Assembly (NCBI RefSeq): GCF_900243075.1
Contig: NZ_OEZH01000182.1
Span: 1-64,000, forward strand
Reading direction: 5' to 3'
Origin: Clostridioides difficile
GTDB lineage: Bacteria > Bacillota > Clostridia > Peptostreptococcales > Peptostreptococcaceae
DNA length: 64,000 bases
This document shows, one piece after another, positions 1-8,797 of the stretch. Under the pieces are notes generated by a model. It had not been told where the DNA came from, made no database searches, and was given only the letters and a program-made list of their open reading frames with translations. Position 1 is the first letter of the stretch, and the number at the start of each line of letters is the position of its first letter. The translations under genes and the position numbers were made by a program.

Positions 1-143
1 TTTGGTTAGCTTTAGGGGTTTTTAGCAATTCAAGTAGTATTGGATAGGTTCTATCCTATCTCTACATATAAGTTTCCCTATATGCTGACTATTTTAGCCA
101 CTAACTCATGACTAAAGTCACGAGTGTGCGTAGCTATTTTTTA
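1..143 (-). mobile_element. 5' end of an IStron (group I intron / IS605-type element) inserted in cobA
   Basis: The minus-strand cobA frame stops making sense directly after TTGAT (148-144), which is the known target pentamer of C. difficile CdISt1-type IStrons. The new sequence starts TAAAAAATAGCTACGC and brings a stop codon four codons into the insert-derived frame. It is rich in stems, including a perfect eight-pair hairpin (105-124), and carries a group I intron P-like motif near 19-35. It lies on the same strand as cobA, as splicing requires. The element runs out of the window, so its 3' end and any tnpA or tnpB genes are not visible. IStron identity is inferred from target site, orientation and fold, not from a search. 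Confidence 0.75.
1..143 (-). ncRNA. 5' domain of a putative group I intron
   Basis: Read on the minus strand, three local stems follow each other: CTCGTGAC/GTCATGAG with loop TTTA (124-105), CATATA/TATATG (84-65) and GGATAG/CTATCC (56-42). They are followed by AATTGCTAAAAAC, resembling the group I P element (consensus AATTGCNGGAAA). The sequence GTTAG just after the first stem can pair with the 5' exon end TTGAT, ending in a G-U wobble at the splice site as group I introns need. The Q, R and S elements would lie outside the window or at its edge. Confidence 0.55.
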
Positions 144-655
144 ATCAAAAATACAAGTGTACCTTTATTATTTGCAAGAGCATTCCAGTTTAATTCTCCA
201 CTATCATCACCCTTTAAATGACCTGTTATTACATGAAATGATGAAGCATGGTCTCTATGTGTTATAGGTATACCAGCATAACATAAACCTCCTATAGCAG
301 AAGTTATACCTGGAACTACTTCAAATTCTATACCTTCATCTACTAAAGTCTCTGCTTCTTCTCCTCCTCTACCAAACACATAAGGGTCTCCACCCTTAAG
401 ACGAGTTACAAGTTTTCCTTCTTTAGCTTTTTCTGCTATGATTCTATTTATATCTTCTTGTGGCAAAATATGATTACTTGACGCCTTTCCTACATATATA
501 AGTTCACAATCAGACTTAGCTTCTCTTAAATAGCTACTATTTGCTAATCTATCATACACTATTACATCCGACTTTCTTATACACTCTAAACCTTTTAAAG
601 TCATGAGTTTATAATCACCTGGTCCTGCCCCTACTAAGTAAACCTTACCCTTCAT
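134..655 (-). CDS. cobA: Uroporphyrinogen-III C-methyltransferase, 5' exon, interrupted
   Basis: CobA/SUMT methylates uroporphyrinogen III at C2 and C7 to make precorrin-2, the entry to corrinoids and siroheme. The N-terminal half is intact: VYLVGAGPGD at the start, the SAM-loop RLKGGDPYVFGRGGEE and VVPGITSAIGG. It ends after GTLVFL with the insert-derived IKK and a stop, giving about 173 residues against 240 or more for the family, and often a HemD fusion in clostridia. I chose ATG at 655 because AAGGAG lies 10 bases upstream; an ATG at 664 is only one base from that site. It overlaps the hemC 3' end by 11 bases and is the last gene of the B12 run. Function probably requires removal of the insertion from the mRNA. 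Confidence 0.85.
   Translation of the reverse strand: MKGKVYLVGAGPGDYKLMTLKGLECIRKSDVIVYDRLANSSYLREAKSDCELIYVGKASSNHILPQEDINRIIAEKAKEGKLVTRLKGGDPYVFGRGGEEAETLVDEGIEFEVVPGITSAIGGLCYAGIPITHRDHASSFHVITGHLKGDDSGELNWNALANNKGTLVFLIKK
144..148 (-). other. TTGAT target site of the IStron-like insertion
   Basis: The pentamer TTGAT on the minus strand is the last cobA-derived sequence before the insertion. In uninterrupted CobA proteins the frame here usually continues GTLVFLMG, so TTG AT is the natural Leu-Met junction and the inserted T turns the Met codon into Ile. This fits insertion directly 3' of TTGAT with no visible target duplication at this end. Confidence 0.7.
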
Positions 656-1550
656 AATTCTCATACTCCTTCAACACAAGTTTAGCTAACTTTAAACCTA
701 ACTCTCTAGGAGAAGAAATATCTCCATCTATGGACTTGATTACTACTTTATTTCCTTCTGAATCTCCATATAAGCCAGTAAGATGTATTTTATCTTGGAT
801 TATTTCACAATAAGCTGCCATTGGAATATGACAACTTCCATTTACACCATCCAAAAATCCTCTTTCAGCCAATATTTGGATTTCTGTATTCTCATCTTTT
901 AGTGAATTCACTATTTCCTCTATCTTACTATCGTTACTTCTAATCTCAATAGCTAAGGCTCCTTGGGCAGGTGCTGGAATAACAACATCAACAGGTAAAT
1001 AAGAACTTATTTTGTCTTGTAAATTAGCTCTTATTATTCCTGATGCTGCCAACACAATCCCATGCATATTTTCATCTTTTATTTTTCGTATCCTAGTTTC
1101 CACATTACCTCTAACTTGCACTATATTTAAGTCAGGTCTTTGTTTCAATAATTGAAATTTTCTTCTTTTACTTCCTGTTCCTATTACTGCTCCATGAGGT
1201 AAATCATCTAAATTTTTATATCCTTCTCTAAGTATTAAAACATCTCTTGGGTCTTCTCTCTTAGGTGTATGAGCAAATTTTAGTCCATCTGCTAAATAAG
1301 AAGGCATATCCTTCATACTATGTACTGCTATATCTATTTTTCTGTCTAATAATTGTTGCTCTATTTCTTTGACAAACAATCCTTTATCGCCTATTTTATC
1401 CAGCGAAACATTTTGAATTAAATCTCCTTTTGTCTTTATAACTTTAATTTCAAAACTAATCTCTGGATACTTCTTTTTCAATTCATTTATTACCCATTCA
1501 GTTTGTATAAGCGCTAGATTACTACCCCTAGTTCCAACCACTATATTCAT
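645..1550 (-). CDS. hemC: Hydroxymethylbilane synthase (porphobilinogen deaminase)
   Basis: HemC joins four porphobilinogens into hydroxymethylbilane in the cytoplasm, supplying the tetrapyrrole for cobA. The 301 residues match the family. The sequence shows VGTRGSNLAL at the N-terminus, the catalytic Asp81 in VHSMKDMP, the Arg-rich GTGSKRRKFQL and QVRGNVETR segments, and Cys240 in NGSCHIP, which holds the dipyrromethane cofactor. The start is supported by AAAGGAG seven bases upstream. It sits 12 bases after the cbiK-cbiL stop and overlaps cobA, so the three genes are probably translated from one mRNA. Confidence 0.95.
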   Translation of the reverse strand: MNIVVGTRGSNLALIQTEWVINELKKKYPEISFEIKVIKTKGDLIQNVSLDKIGDKGLFVKEIEQQLLDRKIDIAVHSMKDMPSYLADGLKFAHTPKREDPRDVLILREGYKNLDDLPHGAVIGTGSKRRKFQLLKQRPDLNIVQVRGNVETRIRKIKDENMHGIVLAASGIIRANLQDKISSYLPVDVVIPAPAQGALAIEIRSNDSKIEEIVNSLKDENTEIQILAERGFLDGVNGSCHIPMAAYCEIIQDKIHLTGLYGDSEGNKVVIKSIDGDISSPRELGLKLAKLVLKEYENYEG

Positions 1551-1562
1551 ATTAAGTCTCCT

Positions 1563-3053
1563 TTAAATATTGCTTTCACCTATTTTATTATCTTTATTTA
1601 CTAGTATAGTAGAAAAATAAGATATCTTCTCTTCAAGATGCGCTTCTTTTAAATCTGTAAACACATTTTCGCTTTCTTGGGAAGAATTACTTACTAAAAT
1701 AGCATGTTCTATTAAATCATACTTTTCTAATTTTTTTATTATTTCTTTGAAATTTTTATATACCTTCATCAATACTATTGAATTATAATTTTGCAAAGCA
1801 TACTCTATCTTATCATCTTCCATAGTACAAGGAATTACTACTAATGCTTCTTTATCCATGACTAATGGAAAATTCTGATTAGATGCTATATTAGAAAATG
1901 ATGAAATTCCTGGTATAGTTTCGACTTCTATCTCTCCTAATATTCTTTTCATTATATACACATATGTACTATAAATCATAGGGTCTCCTAATGTGACAAA
2001 CCCTACATTTTTACCATCATTAACATCTGAGATAATCTCTTGTGCTACATTATCCCAAGCTAAGCTCTTTTCATTCCCATCAAAACTCATTGGGAAATGT
2101 CTAGACTTTATCTCAACTGATTCAGGTAAATATTCACTAACTATTGATAAAGCTAGACTATCTCCACCTTTTTTTGATTCTGGAGTGTATAGAATATCCA
2201 GTTTCTTTAAAGTGCTAACCGCCTTTATTGTAAGTAAAGAACCATCTCCTGGCCCTGCTCCTATACCATAAAACTTAGCATTTTCTGCACATTTAAGAGC
2301 ATGACGAACAAATTTATCTTGTATATAAGAATTTTCTCCTAGTCCTTTTAAATGAATTCTTACATTAAATTCATTTTCTTCTAGTATTGTTTTCCAAGAA
2401 TCTTCTTCATCTCCTGCCATATCATTTATAGCATGGTCTCCTGCAACTAACATAAATGGCATCAAATTTACAGTTTTTATATTTCCTTCTTTCAGTCGTC
2501 TTATTACATGTTCTATTTCTGGATACCCTTCAACTGTGCCAACATAAGCATTTACTCCATTATCTCTAAGCATGTATTCTAATGCTGGATATGCTGAATG
2601 TGATTCATGAAGTGTTCCATGTCCCATAAATACTACTGCTTCATCACTTTCCATATGAGGAATTTGATGCTTAATTGCCTCTACAGCTTCCTGATAATCT
2701 TCAATATGTGTAAGTAAAGGTCTTCCTAATACAATCTTTTTAAATTTAGAAGAATAGCCATCTACTTGTTCCTTTAATTTGTTAAATTCTTCTCCACATA
2801 TAATATGAAGTGTTTGAATTATTACTTCATCATATCCTTGCTCATATATTTTATCTAAAGCTTGTATAGGATTATCTATGTCTATTCCATCTCTTTTTTT
2901 TATTTTGTTTATTATCATATTGGATGTATAAGCTCTAAAAAAATCATAATTTTTTAATGAATTTTTTATTTTATCTTCACATATATCTATTGTCTTTTCT
3001 CTTGTTTCATGATAACTTGTACCAAAACTCACTACTAATAAGGCTTTCTTCAT
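1563..3053 (-). CDS. cbiK: CbiK-CbiL fusion: cobaltochelatase plus cobalt-factor II C20-methyltransferase
   Basis: One 496-residue protein carries two successive steps. Residues 1 to about 255 are a class II anaerobic cobaltochelatase: His145 in MGHGTLHESH and His207 in GDHAINDMAGDE fall at the same positions as the metal-binding histidines of Salmonella CbiK. From about 261 (FYGIGAGPGD) to the end is a SAM-dependent tetrapyrrole methylase of the CbiL/CobI type, with LGDPMIYSTYVYI and TIPGISSFSN. Cobalt is put into sirohydrochlorin, then C20 is methylated. An AGGAGGAG site lies five bases before the ATG. The fusion could pass cobalt-factor II directly between active sites, which is inference. 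Confidence 0.92.
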   Translation of the reverse strand: MKKALLVVSFGTSYHETREKTIDICEDKIKNSLKNYDFFRAYTSNMIINKIKKRDGIDIDNPIQALDKIYEQGYDEVIIQTLHIICGEEFNKLKEQVDGYSSKFKKIVLGRPLLTHIEDYQEAVEAIKHQIPHMESDEAVVFMGHGTLHESHSAYPALEYMLRDNGVNAYVGTVEGYPEIEHVIRRLKEGNIKTVNLMPFMLVAGDHAINDMAGDEEDSWKTILEENEFNVRIHLKGLGENSYIQDKFVRHALKCAENAKFYGIGAGPGDGSLLTIKAVSTLKKLDILYTPESKKGGDSLALSIVSEYLPESVEIKSRHFPMSFDGNEKSLAWDNVAQEIISDVNDGKNVGFVTLGDPMIYSTYVYIMKRILGEIEVETIPGISSFSNIASNQNFPLVMDKEALVVIPCTMEDDKIEYALQNYNSIVLMKVYKNFKEIIKKLEKYDLIEHAILVSNSSQESENVFTDLKEAHLEEKISYFSTILVNKDNKIGESNI

Positions 3054-3071
3054 ATATTCTCCTCCTAAAAA

Positions 3072-3824
3072 TTACACAAGTATGTCTTTAATTTTATTTA
3101 TGTCATTAATTACGTTTTCGTAGTTAATCAATTCTCTTTTTATAATTATTACAGGTATATTGAAAGTTTTACATGCATTTACTTTCTCTAAAAAACCACC
3201 AGCTATTCCACTTTCTTTTGTTATAACTAAGTCTATGTTGTAATGTTTATATACTTCTTCGTTTATACACTGACTAAACGGGCCTTTCATAGCTATTATA
3301 TTATCTGCATTTAAACCTAATTTTTCACAACTTAATATGACTTCACTAGTTGGAAGAACTCTAACAACTAAATTTTTATCATTTATTTCTTCTACAAATT
3401 TATTTAGATTTTTACTTCCTGTTCCTATGAATATATTTTTTCCTATTTTATTTGCTATTTTACAGGCTTCTTCGATTGTATCTACTATAAATTTATTGTC
3501 ATAATCTATTTCTTCAATTAGAGATTTCCTCTCAAACCTTATATAATCTATATTTGATAACTTTGCACAAGTAATAGCATTTTGGGATACCTCAACTGCA
3601 TAAGGATGAGTGGCATCTATTATTTTCACTATATTATTATCTCTTATAAATTTTAGCATATCTTCTTTTCCAAGCTTCCCTAAAATTACATTTTCTGCAT
3701 GTCGTTGTGCAAGTTCCTTTCCATAATCTGTAGTCACTGAAAGTATATATGGTTGATTTTTCAGTTCATTTATCTTATCACATATAGATAGACTATCTGA
3801 AGTTCCTCCTAAAATCAAAATCAT
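3072..3824 (-). CDS. cbiJ: Cobalt-precorrin-6A reductase
   Basis: CbiJ/CobK reduces the macrocycle of cobalt-precorrin-6A with a pyridine nucleotide. The 250-residue protein starts with the family motif ILGGTSDS, has IDATHPYAVEVSQNA in the middle (the DATHPYA signature) and ends with a KESGIAGG segment followed by a C-terminal nucleotide-binding half. Its ATG overlaps the cbiH stop codon as ATGA, which indicates translational coupling. It belongs to the long cbi operon. Confidence 0.92.
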   Translation of the reverse strand: MILILGGTSDSLSICDKINELKNQPYILSVTTDYGKELAQRHAENVILGKLGKEDMLKFIRDNNIVKIIDATHPYAVEVSQNAITCAKLSNIDYIRFERKSLIEEIDYDNKFIVDTIEEACKIANKIGKNIFIGTGSKNLNKFVEEINDKNLVVRVLPTSEVILSCEKLGLNADNIIAMKGPFSQCINEEVYKHYNIDLVITKESGIAGGFLEKVNACKTFNIPVIIIKRELINYENVINDINKIKDILV

Positions 3825-4546
3825 ACCGTATAACCTCTTGGAGTTATCATCAACTCACCATCAATATAAGTAGATTTATTTCCGATTATAACCATCGTGG
3901 TCATATCGACTTTTTCAAAGTCCATATTTTCAAAAGTACATACAAATTTTTCTTCTTTTTCTCTACCTACATCTTTTACCACTCCAACAGGTGTATCTCC
4001 ACTTTTAAACTCACCCATTATTTTAAATGCTTTGCTTAGATGCTCACTTCTTCCCTTACTTCTTGGATTATATAAACAAATTACAAAATCAGCTTCAGCA
4101 GCTAATCTCAACCTTTTTTCAATTACCTCCCATGGAGTCATTAAATCGCTTAAACTTATGTGACAGAAATCGTGCATAATAGGAGCTCCAAGTATAGCCG
4201 CTGCACCAATGCTTGCAGTAACACCTGGAATCACTTTTACTTTTATATCTTCATCTTCTTTAGATATTAACTCTAGAATAAGTCCTGCCATTCCATATAT
4301 TCCAGCATCACCACTACTTACAACTGCTACTTTTTTTCCTTTCTTTGCTTCCTCTACTGCTTGTTTACATCTATCAACTTCTTGCCTCATACCATTTTGA
4401 ATTATTTCTTTATCCTGTATAAATTCTTCTATTAAATTTATATAAGTCTTATACCCAACAATAGCCTCAGAATCTTCTATTGCTTTTATTGCCTCTAAAG
4501 TCATTGTATCTTTACTTCCTGGTCCAATTCCTACAACGTATATCAT
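3821..4546 (-). CDS. cbiH: Cobalt-factor III C17-methyltransferase
   Basis: CbiH/CobJ methylates C17 and drives ring contraction in the anaerobic pathway. The 241 residues are a complete tetrapyrrole methylase: VVGIGPGSKDTMTLEA at the N-terminus, VSSGDAGIYGMAG for the SAM loop, VIPGVTASIGAAAILGAP, and the CbiH-typical FVICLYNPRSKGR. It overlaps cbiG upstream and cbiJ downstream by four bases each (ATGA type), so expression is coupled across the trio. Confidence 0.93.
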   Translation of the reverse strand: MIYVVGIGPGSKDTMTLEAIKAIEDSEAIVGYKTYINLIEEFIQDKEIIQNGMRQEVDRCKQAVEEAKKGKKVAVVSSGDAGIYGMAGLILELISKEDEDIKVKVIPGVTASIGAAAILGAPIMHDFCHISLSDLMTPWEVIEKRLRLAAEADFVICLYNPRSKGRSEHLSKAFKIMGEFKSGDTPVGVVKDVGREKEEKFVCTFENMDFEKVDMTTMVIIGNKSTYIDGELMITPRGYTV

Positions 4547-5664
4547 ATTTTTATTCTCCCTACTGAAAAAGTTATTCCTTTGTATTTATGTTTTTCAACT
4601 ATTAAATTACCTTTGCTCAAAATATATGCTACAGGTTCTGCTACTGAATACACCCCTACATTTTTTTTAACAAAATCAGACTTATCAAATAGATTATCAA
4701 CCTTGGATATTTCATCTATCGAAAATGTCTTAAATGGTACTTTTAGTATTCTTGATAAATCAATTATGGCTTTTTCATCTTTTTTCAGCTCTATGCTTCC
4801 AACTGTGTTTATTGCTCTAATATCTATATTTTGTTTATTAAGAAATTCTACAAGTGAATTATACATTAACTTTCTATCGGTATTTCTTCTACAACCAATT
4901 CCTATCACTATATCTTTTGGAATTACCTTTACTATTTTTTCGTTACTACAGTCATGTTCAAATCTATTATCCATGTTTAAATTTCCAATATCTCTAATAC
5001 AATTTATTTTATGGCTTACTATAACTACCTTTTCTATGTAATTATTTGAAAAACTATCTTTTAATTCGTTACTATTTTCTATAAACTTAAATCCTCTAGT
5101 ATCAACTTGATATCCCTCATCAACATACAAACCAACACATTTATTGTTCACTAGCATAGAATTCACTTCTTTTACATTTTCTCTGAAGTTATCAATATAT
5201 GCATCTAGATTTTTTGCTATCATGTCTAAAGAAGCTTTTTGGTTTACATCAGTAGCTGTTGTTATTACTGGATTAGCATCAATAAGACTACTTATATAAT
5301 GTGTTAAACTGTTTGCTCCTCCAATATGCCCACTCAATAAACTTATTACGTTTTTGCCTTTTTCATCCATCACTAAAATTGCAGGGTCACTAAACTTACT
5401 CACTATATATGGTGCTATACTTCGTACAACTATACCTGTAGCCATTATAAATACTATATAATCAAATTTATTAAATACTTCTCCTACAAAATCACTTAGC
5501 TTCTTTTGAACTATATGTACACATATTTCTTCATCATATAAATCACTTTTCTTATTTTTTATTTGATATACAACACAGTTATTTAATAGAGATTTTATCT
5601 TTATAGCTAGATTTTTCCCATTTTCTGTAATACAGATTATGGCAATATTACCCTCTATACTCAT
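4543..5664 (-). CDS. cbiG: Cobalt-precorrin-5A hydrolase
   Basis: CbiG opens the delta-lactone of cobalt-precorrin-5A and releases acetaldehyde. The N-terminal domain shows [14 protein letters not shown] and [16 protein letters not shown]; the C-terminal CobE/CbiG domain starts near [11 protein letters not shown] place the start at MSIEGN (5664), because AAGGA lies eight bases upstream, rather than at an ATG six codons earlier that has no good site. It still overlaps the cbiF 3' end by 17 bases. With this start the length is 373 residues, normal for CbiG. Confidence 0.92.
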   Translation of the reverse strand: MSIEGNIAIICITENGKNLAIKIKSLLNNCVVYQIKNKKSDLYDEEICVHIVQKKLSDFVGEVFNKFDYIVFIMATGIVVRSIAPYIVSKFSDPAILVMDEKGKNVISLLSGHIGGANSLTHYISSLIDANPVITTATDVNQKASLDMIAKNLDAYIDNFRENVKEVNSMLVNNKCVGLYVDEGYQVDTRGFKFIENSNELKDSFSNNYIEKVVIVSHKINCIRDIGNLNMDNRFEHDCSNEKIVKVIPKDIVIGIGCRRNTDRKLMYNSLVEFLNKQNIDIRAINTVGSIELKKDEKAIIDLSRILKVPFKTFSIDEISKVDNLFDKSDFVKKNVGVYSVAEPVAYILSKGNLIVEKHKYKGITFSVGRIKI

Positions 5665-6400
5665 GTTTAAAATCCTTGTCATATAACTTTGAGTTATTAT
5701 ATTCTTCTCCTAAAAATCTTCCAACCATTATTAAAGCAGTCTTATTTATGTTGTTTTCTTTAACTTTTACAGCTATATCACTTAAAGTTCCTTTAACTAT
5801 TTTTTCATCTGCCCAAGTTGCTTTATATATAACTGCTATAGGAGTATCTTTTGGATATCCACCTTCCAGTAATCTAGACACAACTTTCTCAATTTCTTGA
5901 ACAGATAAAAATATTACCATAGATGTTTGGTGCTTAGCATATGATTGTATTGATTCTTTCTCTGGAACCGGAGTTCTGCCTTCCATTCTTGTTATAATTA
6001 CACTTTGAGAAATTTCTGGAACTGTATATTCAACTCCTAAAGATGAAGCTGCTCCTAAAAACGAACTTACTCCTGGTGTGCAGTCATAATCTATATTCAA
6101 TTTGTTTAAATCTTCCACTTGTTCCCTAATTGAACCATATATAGAAAAATCACCTGTTTGTAATCTCACAACAGATTTATTATTTTCTATACCCTCTCTC
6201 ATAACATCTATTATCTCTTGTAAATCCATATGTGCGCTATTATGTATTTGGCAACCTTCTTTACAGTATTCTAAAAGTTCAGGATTAACAAGTGAGCCTG
6301 CATATATTACCACATCTGCATTGCTCAATAATTTGTATCCCTTTAATGTTATTAGCTCTTTATCTCCAGGTCCTGCTCCTACAAAATGTACTTTATTCAT
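5648..6400 (-). CDS. cbiF: Cobalt-precorrin-4 C11-methyltransferase
   Basis: CbiF/CobM methylates C11 of cobalt-precorrin-4. The sequence starts [21 protein letters not shown] and has [16 protein letters not shown] for the SAM site and [19 protein letters not shown], both typical of this branch. Three ATG codons stand in a row (ATGATGATG) after AGGGG; the third gives nine bases of spacing and is used here. The start lies inside the cbiT stop region, so translation is coupled. Length is 250 residues, the family norm. Confidence 0.93.
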   Translation of the reverse strand: MNKVHFVGAGPGDKELITLKGYKLLSNADVVIYAGSLVNPELLEYCKEGCQIHNSAHMDLQEIIDVMREGIENNKSVVRLQTGDFSIYGSIREQVEDLNKLNIDYDCTPGVSSFLGAASSLGVEYTVPEISQSVIITRMEGRTPVPEKESIQSYAKHQTSMVIFLSVQEIEKVVSRLLEGGYPKDTPIAVIYKATWADEKIVKGTLSDIAVKVKENNINKTALIMVGRFLGEEYNNSKLYDKDFKHEYRG

Positions 6401-6968
6401 CATCATTTTCCCCTTTTTCACAAGATATTATATATATAGGATTTAGTGGTTTAAAGTATTCACCTTTTCCTAGTTTCTCTAGTTTAGAAACATTCAAAAC
6501 ACATACATCTATTTCTTTAAATCCATGTTTTTTAAGCAGTTTTAAAGTTTGATTAAATGTGTCTATTATTATAAAATTGGCTACAAGTCTTCCTCCTGTA
6601 ACCAGATTTTTTTTAGACCATTCTATTATCTCTTCCAGATTATTTCCTGTTCCCCCAAGAAAAATAGACTCAACTTGAGTATTTAATCCTACATTAATTG
6701 GGGCATACCCTTTTATTACTTCTATATTTTTTAAGTTAAACTTTTTTATGTTTTTATCTATAAGTTCTATAGCATCATCATTTTTCTCTATGGATATAAC
6801 ATTTAAATTAGGATAATTGTATGCAGCTTCAATACTTACACTTCCTGTACCAGCCCCTATGTCTATGAAATTTTTAGCATTTACTAAATTTAACTTACTT
6901 ATTGATATTGCTCTAACTTCTTCTTTGGTAATTGGAACTTTACCTGTTATAAATTCACTATTCTTCAT
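6393..6968 (-). CDS. cbiT: Cobalt-precorrin-6B C15-methyltransferase (decarboxylating)
   Basis: CbiT methylates C15 and removes the C12 acetate carboxyl of cobalt-precorrin-6B/7. It is a class I SAM methyltransferase, not a tetrapyrrole-methylase fold: [16 protein letters not shown] is motif I near residue 36, and [14 protein letters not shown] is the acidic strand. At 191 residues it is a stand-alone CbiT, where aerobic organisms and some clostridia fuse CbiE and CbiT into CobL. It overlaps cbiE by 11 bases. Confidence 0.92.
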   Translation of the reverse strand: MKNSEFITGKVPITKEEVRAISISKLNLVNAKNFIDIGAGTGSVSIEAAYNYPNLNVISIEKNDDAIELIDKNIKKFNLKNIEVIKGYAPINVGLNTQVESIFLGGTGNNLEEIIEWSKKNLVTGGRLVANFIIIDTFNQTLKLLKKHGFKEIDVCVLNVSKLEKLGKGEYFKPLNPIYIISCEKGENDDE

Positions 6969-7566
6969 CTAAAATCACCACAACATTCATATCGAAATTG
7001 TCCATTCTTATTATCTCTTCTGGTTTTGCTATTGTTATTTTTTCATTGTCATATGATAAATTTTCTCCTACAACAATAATTTTATTTAGATTTCTATCTA
7101 TTATTTCCTTGCTTATTTGTTTTGGTCCTATCTTAGAATCTGTAACCATACATACTTTTTTATGTGATAATATGTAATCAAAATCTGGTACTTTACCATG
7201 GCTACTTGTAATATATACATCATTCATATCAACATATATTTTTGAGAATATATATTGTAAAGAACTAATTCCAGAAACCATATTTAGCATCTTATTGTCA
7301 ATATTTTTAGATAGATATCTACCTATCCCATATATTAGTGGGTCACCAGACGCTATTATTGATATTTGCTTTTCTTTATTGTTATTTATATACTCTAGAA
7401 TTTCTCTCAAATTAGAATCTAGGACTATTTTTTCTCCTTCAAAGTTTTTTATAGATTCTAGATTCCTCTTACCACCAATTAATACATCAGAAGTGGAAAT
7501 TAAATTTTCACCTTTTTTTGTTATATAGTCTAAGTTTCCAGGTCCTAGACCTATTATGTTTATCAT
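6958..7566 (-). CDS. cbiE: Cobalt-precorrin-7 C5-methyltransferase
   Basis: CbiE methylates C5 and works with CbiT. The 202-residue tetrapyrrole methylase has IIGLGPGNLDYITKKG at the N-terminus and IASGDPLIYGIGRYL as the SAM loop. It is short because the decarboxylating CbiT domain is encoded separately by the next gene. Its ATG overlaps the cbiD stop codon by four bases. Confidence 0.92.
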   Translation of the reverse strand: MINIIGLGPGNLDYITKKGENLISTSDVLIGGKRNLESIKNFEGEKIVLDSNLREILEYINNNKEKQISIIASGDPLIYGIGRYLSKNIDNKMLNMVSGISSLQYIFSKIYVDMNDVYITSSHGKVPDFDYILSHKKVCMVTDSKIGPKQISKEIIDRNLNKIIVVGENLSYDNEKITIAKPEEIIRMDNFDMNVVVILDEE

Positions 7567-8789
7567 ATAAAGACCTCCACTAAATCATCTGTATTATCCG
7601 ATTTACCTAATAAAGACTTATCCATTGAAAACATGATTACTTCCACATCAATATCATCTGAATCTTCATTCAGGTATTGCTTTACTCTCTCTCTACATTT
7701 ATTACTCAATATATTATATACTTGTCTATATTCACTATTATTTATTAACTCTACAGCTTCTTCAGCAGTTAGGCATTGATTTATTTTATTTAAAAATTCA
7801 TATGTAGCTCCCATTAAGGCTAAGTTTGCTACTAATATCTCGCTTCTAGCATCTGCTACCTTACTATGAGTATTAAAAATACCAGCAGATACTTTTATGA
7901 ATTTACCTATATGACCTGCCATTAAGATTTTCTTATATCCTATTCTTTGAGCTTCTTTAATCATATAACCTACAAAGTTGCTTGCCCTAACTACATACTT
8001 AATGTCCAAGTTTAGTTTTTCTCTTATAAACTGTTCTCCATGATTTCCTGGAACCAGTATTATTTTATCTAAACCCTGTTCTTTTTTCATTTGAAGTTCT
8101 ATAGACAAAGATTTTTTCCATCCCTCATCACTCATAGGTTCAACAATTCCAGTTGTGCCTATTATAGATATTCCTCCAACTATACCTAATCTTGGATTAA
8201 AGGTTTTTTTTGCTATGGTTTCTCCTTGTGGAGCAAAGATTGTTATTTTTAAAACTTTATTATTTCCAAGTATAGATTCAAAATTATCCTCTATGAGCTT
8301 TCTTATTTCATGATTTATCATCTTAAGTGGAGTCGGATTTATAGCAGGCTTACCAACATCTACACTGAGCCCTTTTTTCGTAACCACACCAATACCAATT
8401 CCACCATAAACCCTAATAAACTTATAGAGTTCACTTTGACACTCACTATTGGTACTTAAACTATCTATATCCTTTAGAGTAAGATACTCTTTGCTCTTAT
8501 CATTTTTAGATACAATTTCAGCTCTTGCATAAATATCCATGGTATGAGTTGCATCTATATCATCTCCACCATCTTTTTTTATGGAACATTCGACAAAGGT
8601 ATCAGAAATATTTACATTATCAACTTTTAGTGATAATGGTATCCCTTTAGGAGTATCTATATTTATAGTATCAATTTTATTTTTTGTAATAAGCATATAT
8701 ACAGCAGCCTTAGATGCACCTGTAGCACATGAACCTGTAGTATATCCTCTTCTATATTTTTTACCATCTATATATACATATTCTTCCAT
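7563..8789 (-). CDS. cbiD: Cobalt-precorrin-5B C1-methyltransferase
   Basis: CbiD methylates C1 in the anaerobic route and has a fold unlike the other pathway methylases. The signature RRGYTTGSCATGASKAA lies at residues 13-29; a glycine-rich stretch GGISIIGTTGIVEPM and the segment ILMAGHIGKFIKVSAGIFN are also typical. The length of 408 residues is at the upper end for the family. It starts eight bases after the cbiC stop. Confidence 0.93.
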   Translation of the reverse strand: MEEYVYIDGKKYRRGYTTGSCATGASKAAVYMLITKNKIDTINIDTPKGIPLSLKVDNVNISDTFVECSIKKDGGDDIDATHTMDIYARAEIVSKNDKSKEYLTLKDIDSLSTNSECQSELYKFIRVYGGIGIGVVTKKGLSVDVGKPAINPTPLKMINHEIRKLIEDNFESILGNNKVLKITIFAPQGETIAKKTFNPRLGIVGGISIIGTTGIVEPMSDEGWKKSLSIELQMKKEQGLDKIILVPGNHGEQFIREKLNLDIKYVVRASNFVGYMIKEAQRIGYKKILMAGHIGKFIKVSAGIFNTHSKVADARSEILVANLALMGATYEFLNKINQCLTAEEAVELINNSEYRQVYNILSNKCRERVKQYLNEDSDDIDVEVIMFSMDKSLLGKSDNTDDLVEVFI

Positions 8790-8797
8790 ATAGATAC

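Noticed and set aside
3897-5041. Several plus-strand open frames within the cbi genes
   Set aside because: They are hydrophobic Ser/Phe/Leu-rich antisense frames of cbiG and cbiH, with no RBS. The minus-strand proteins match known families along their whole length.
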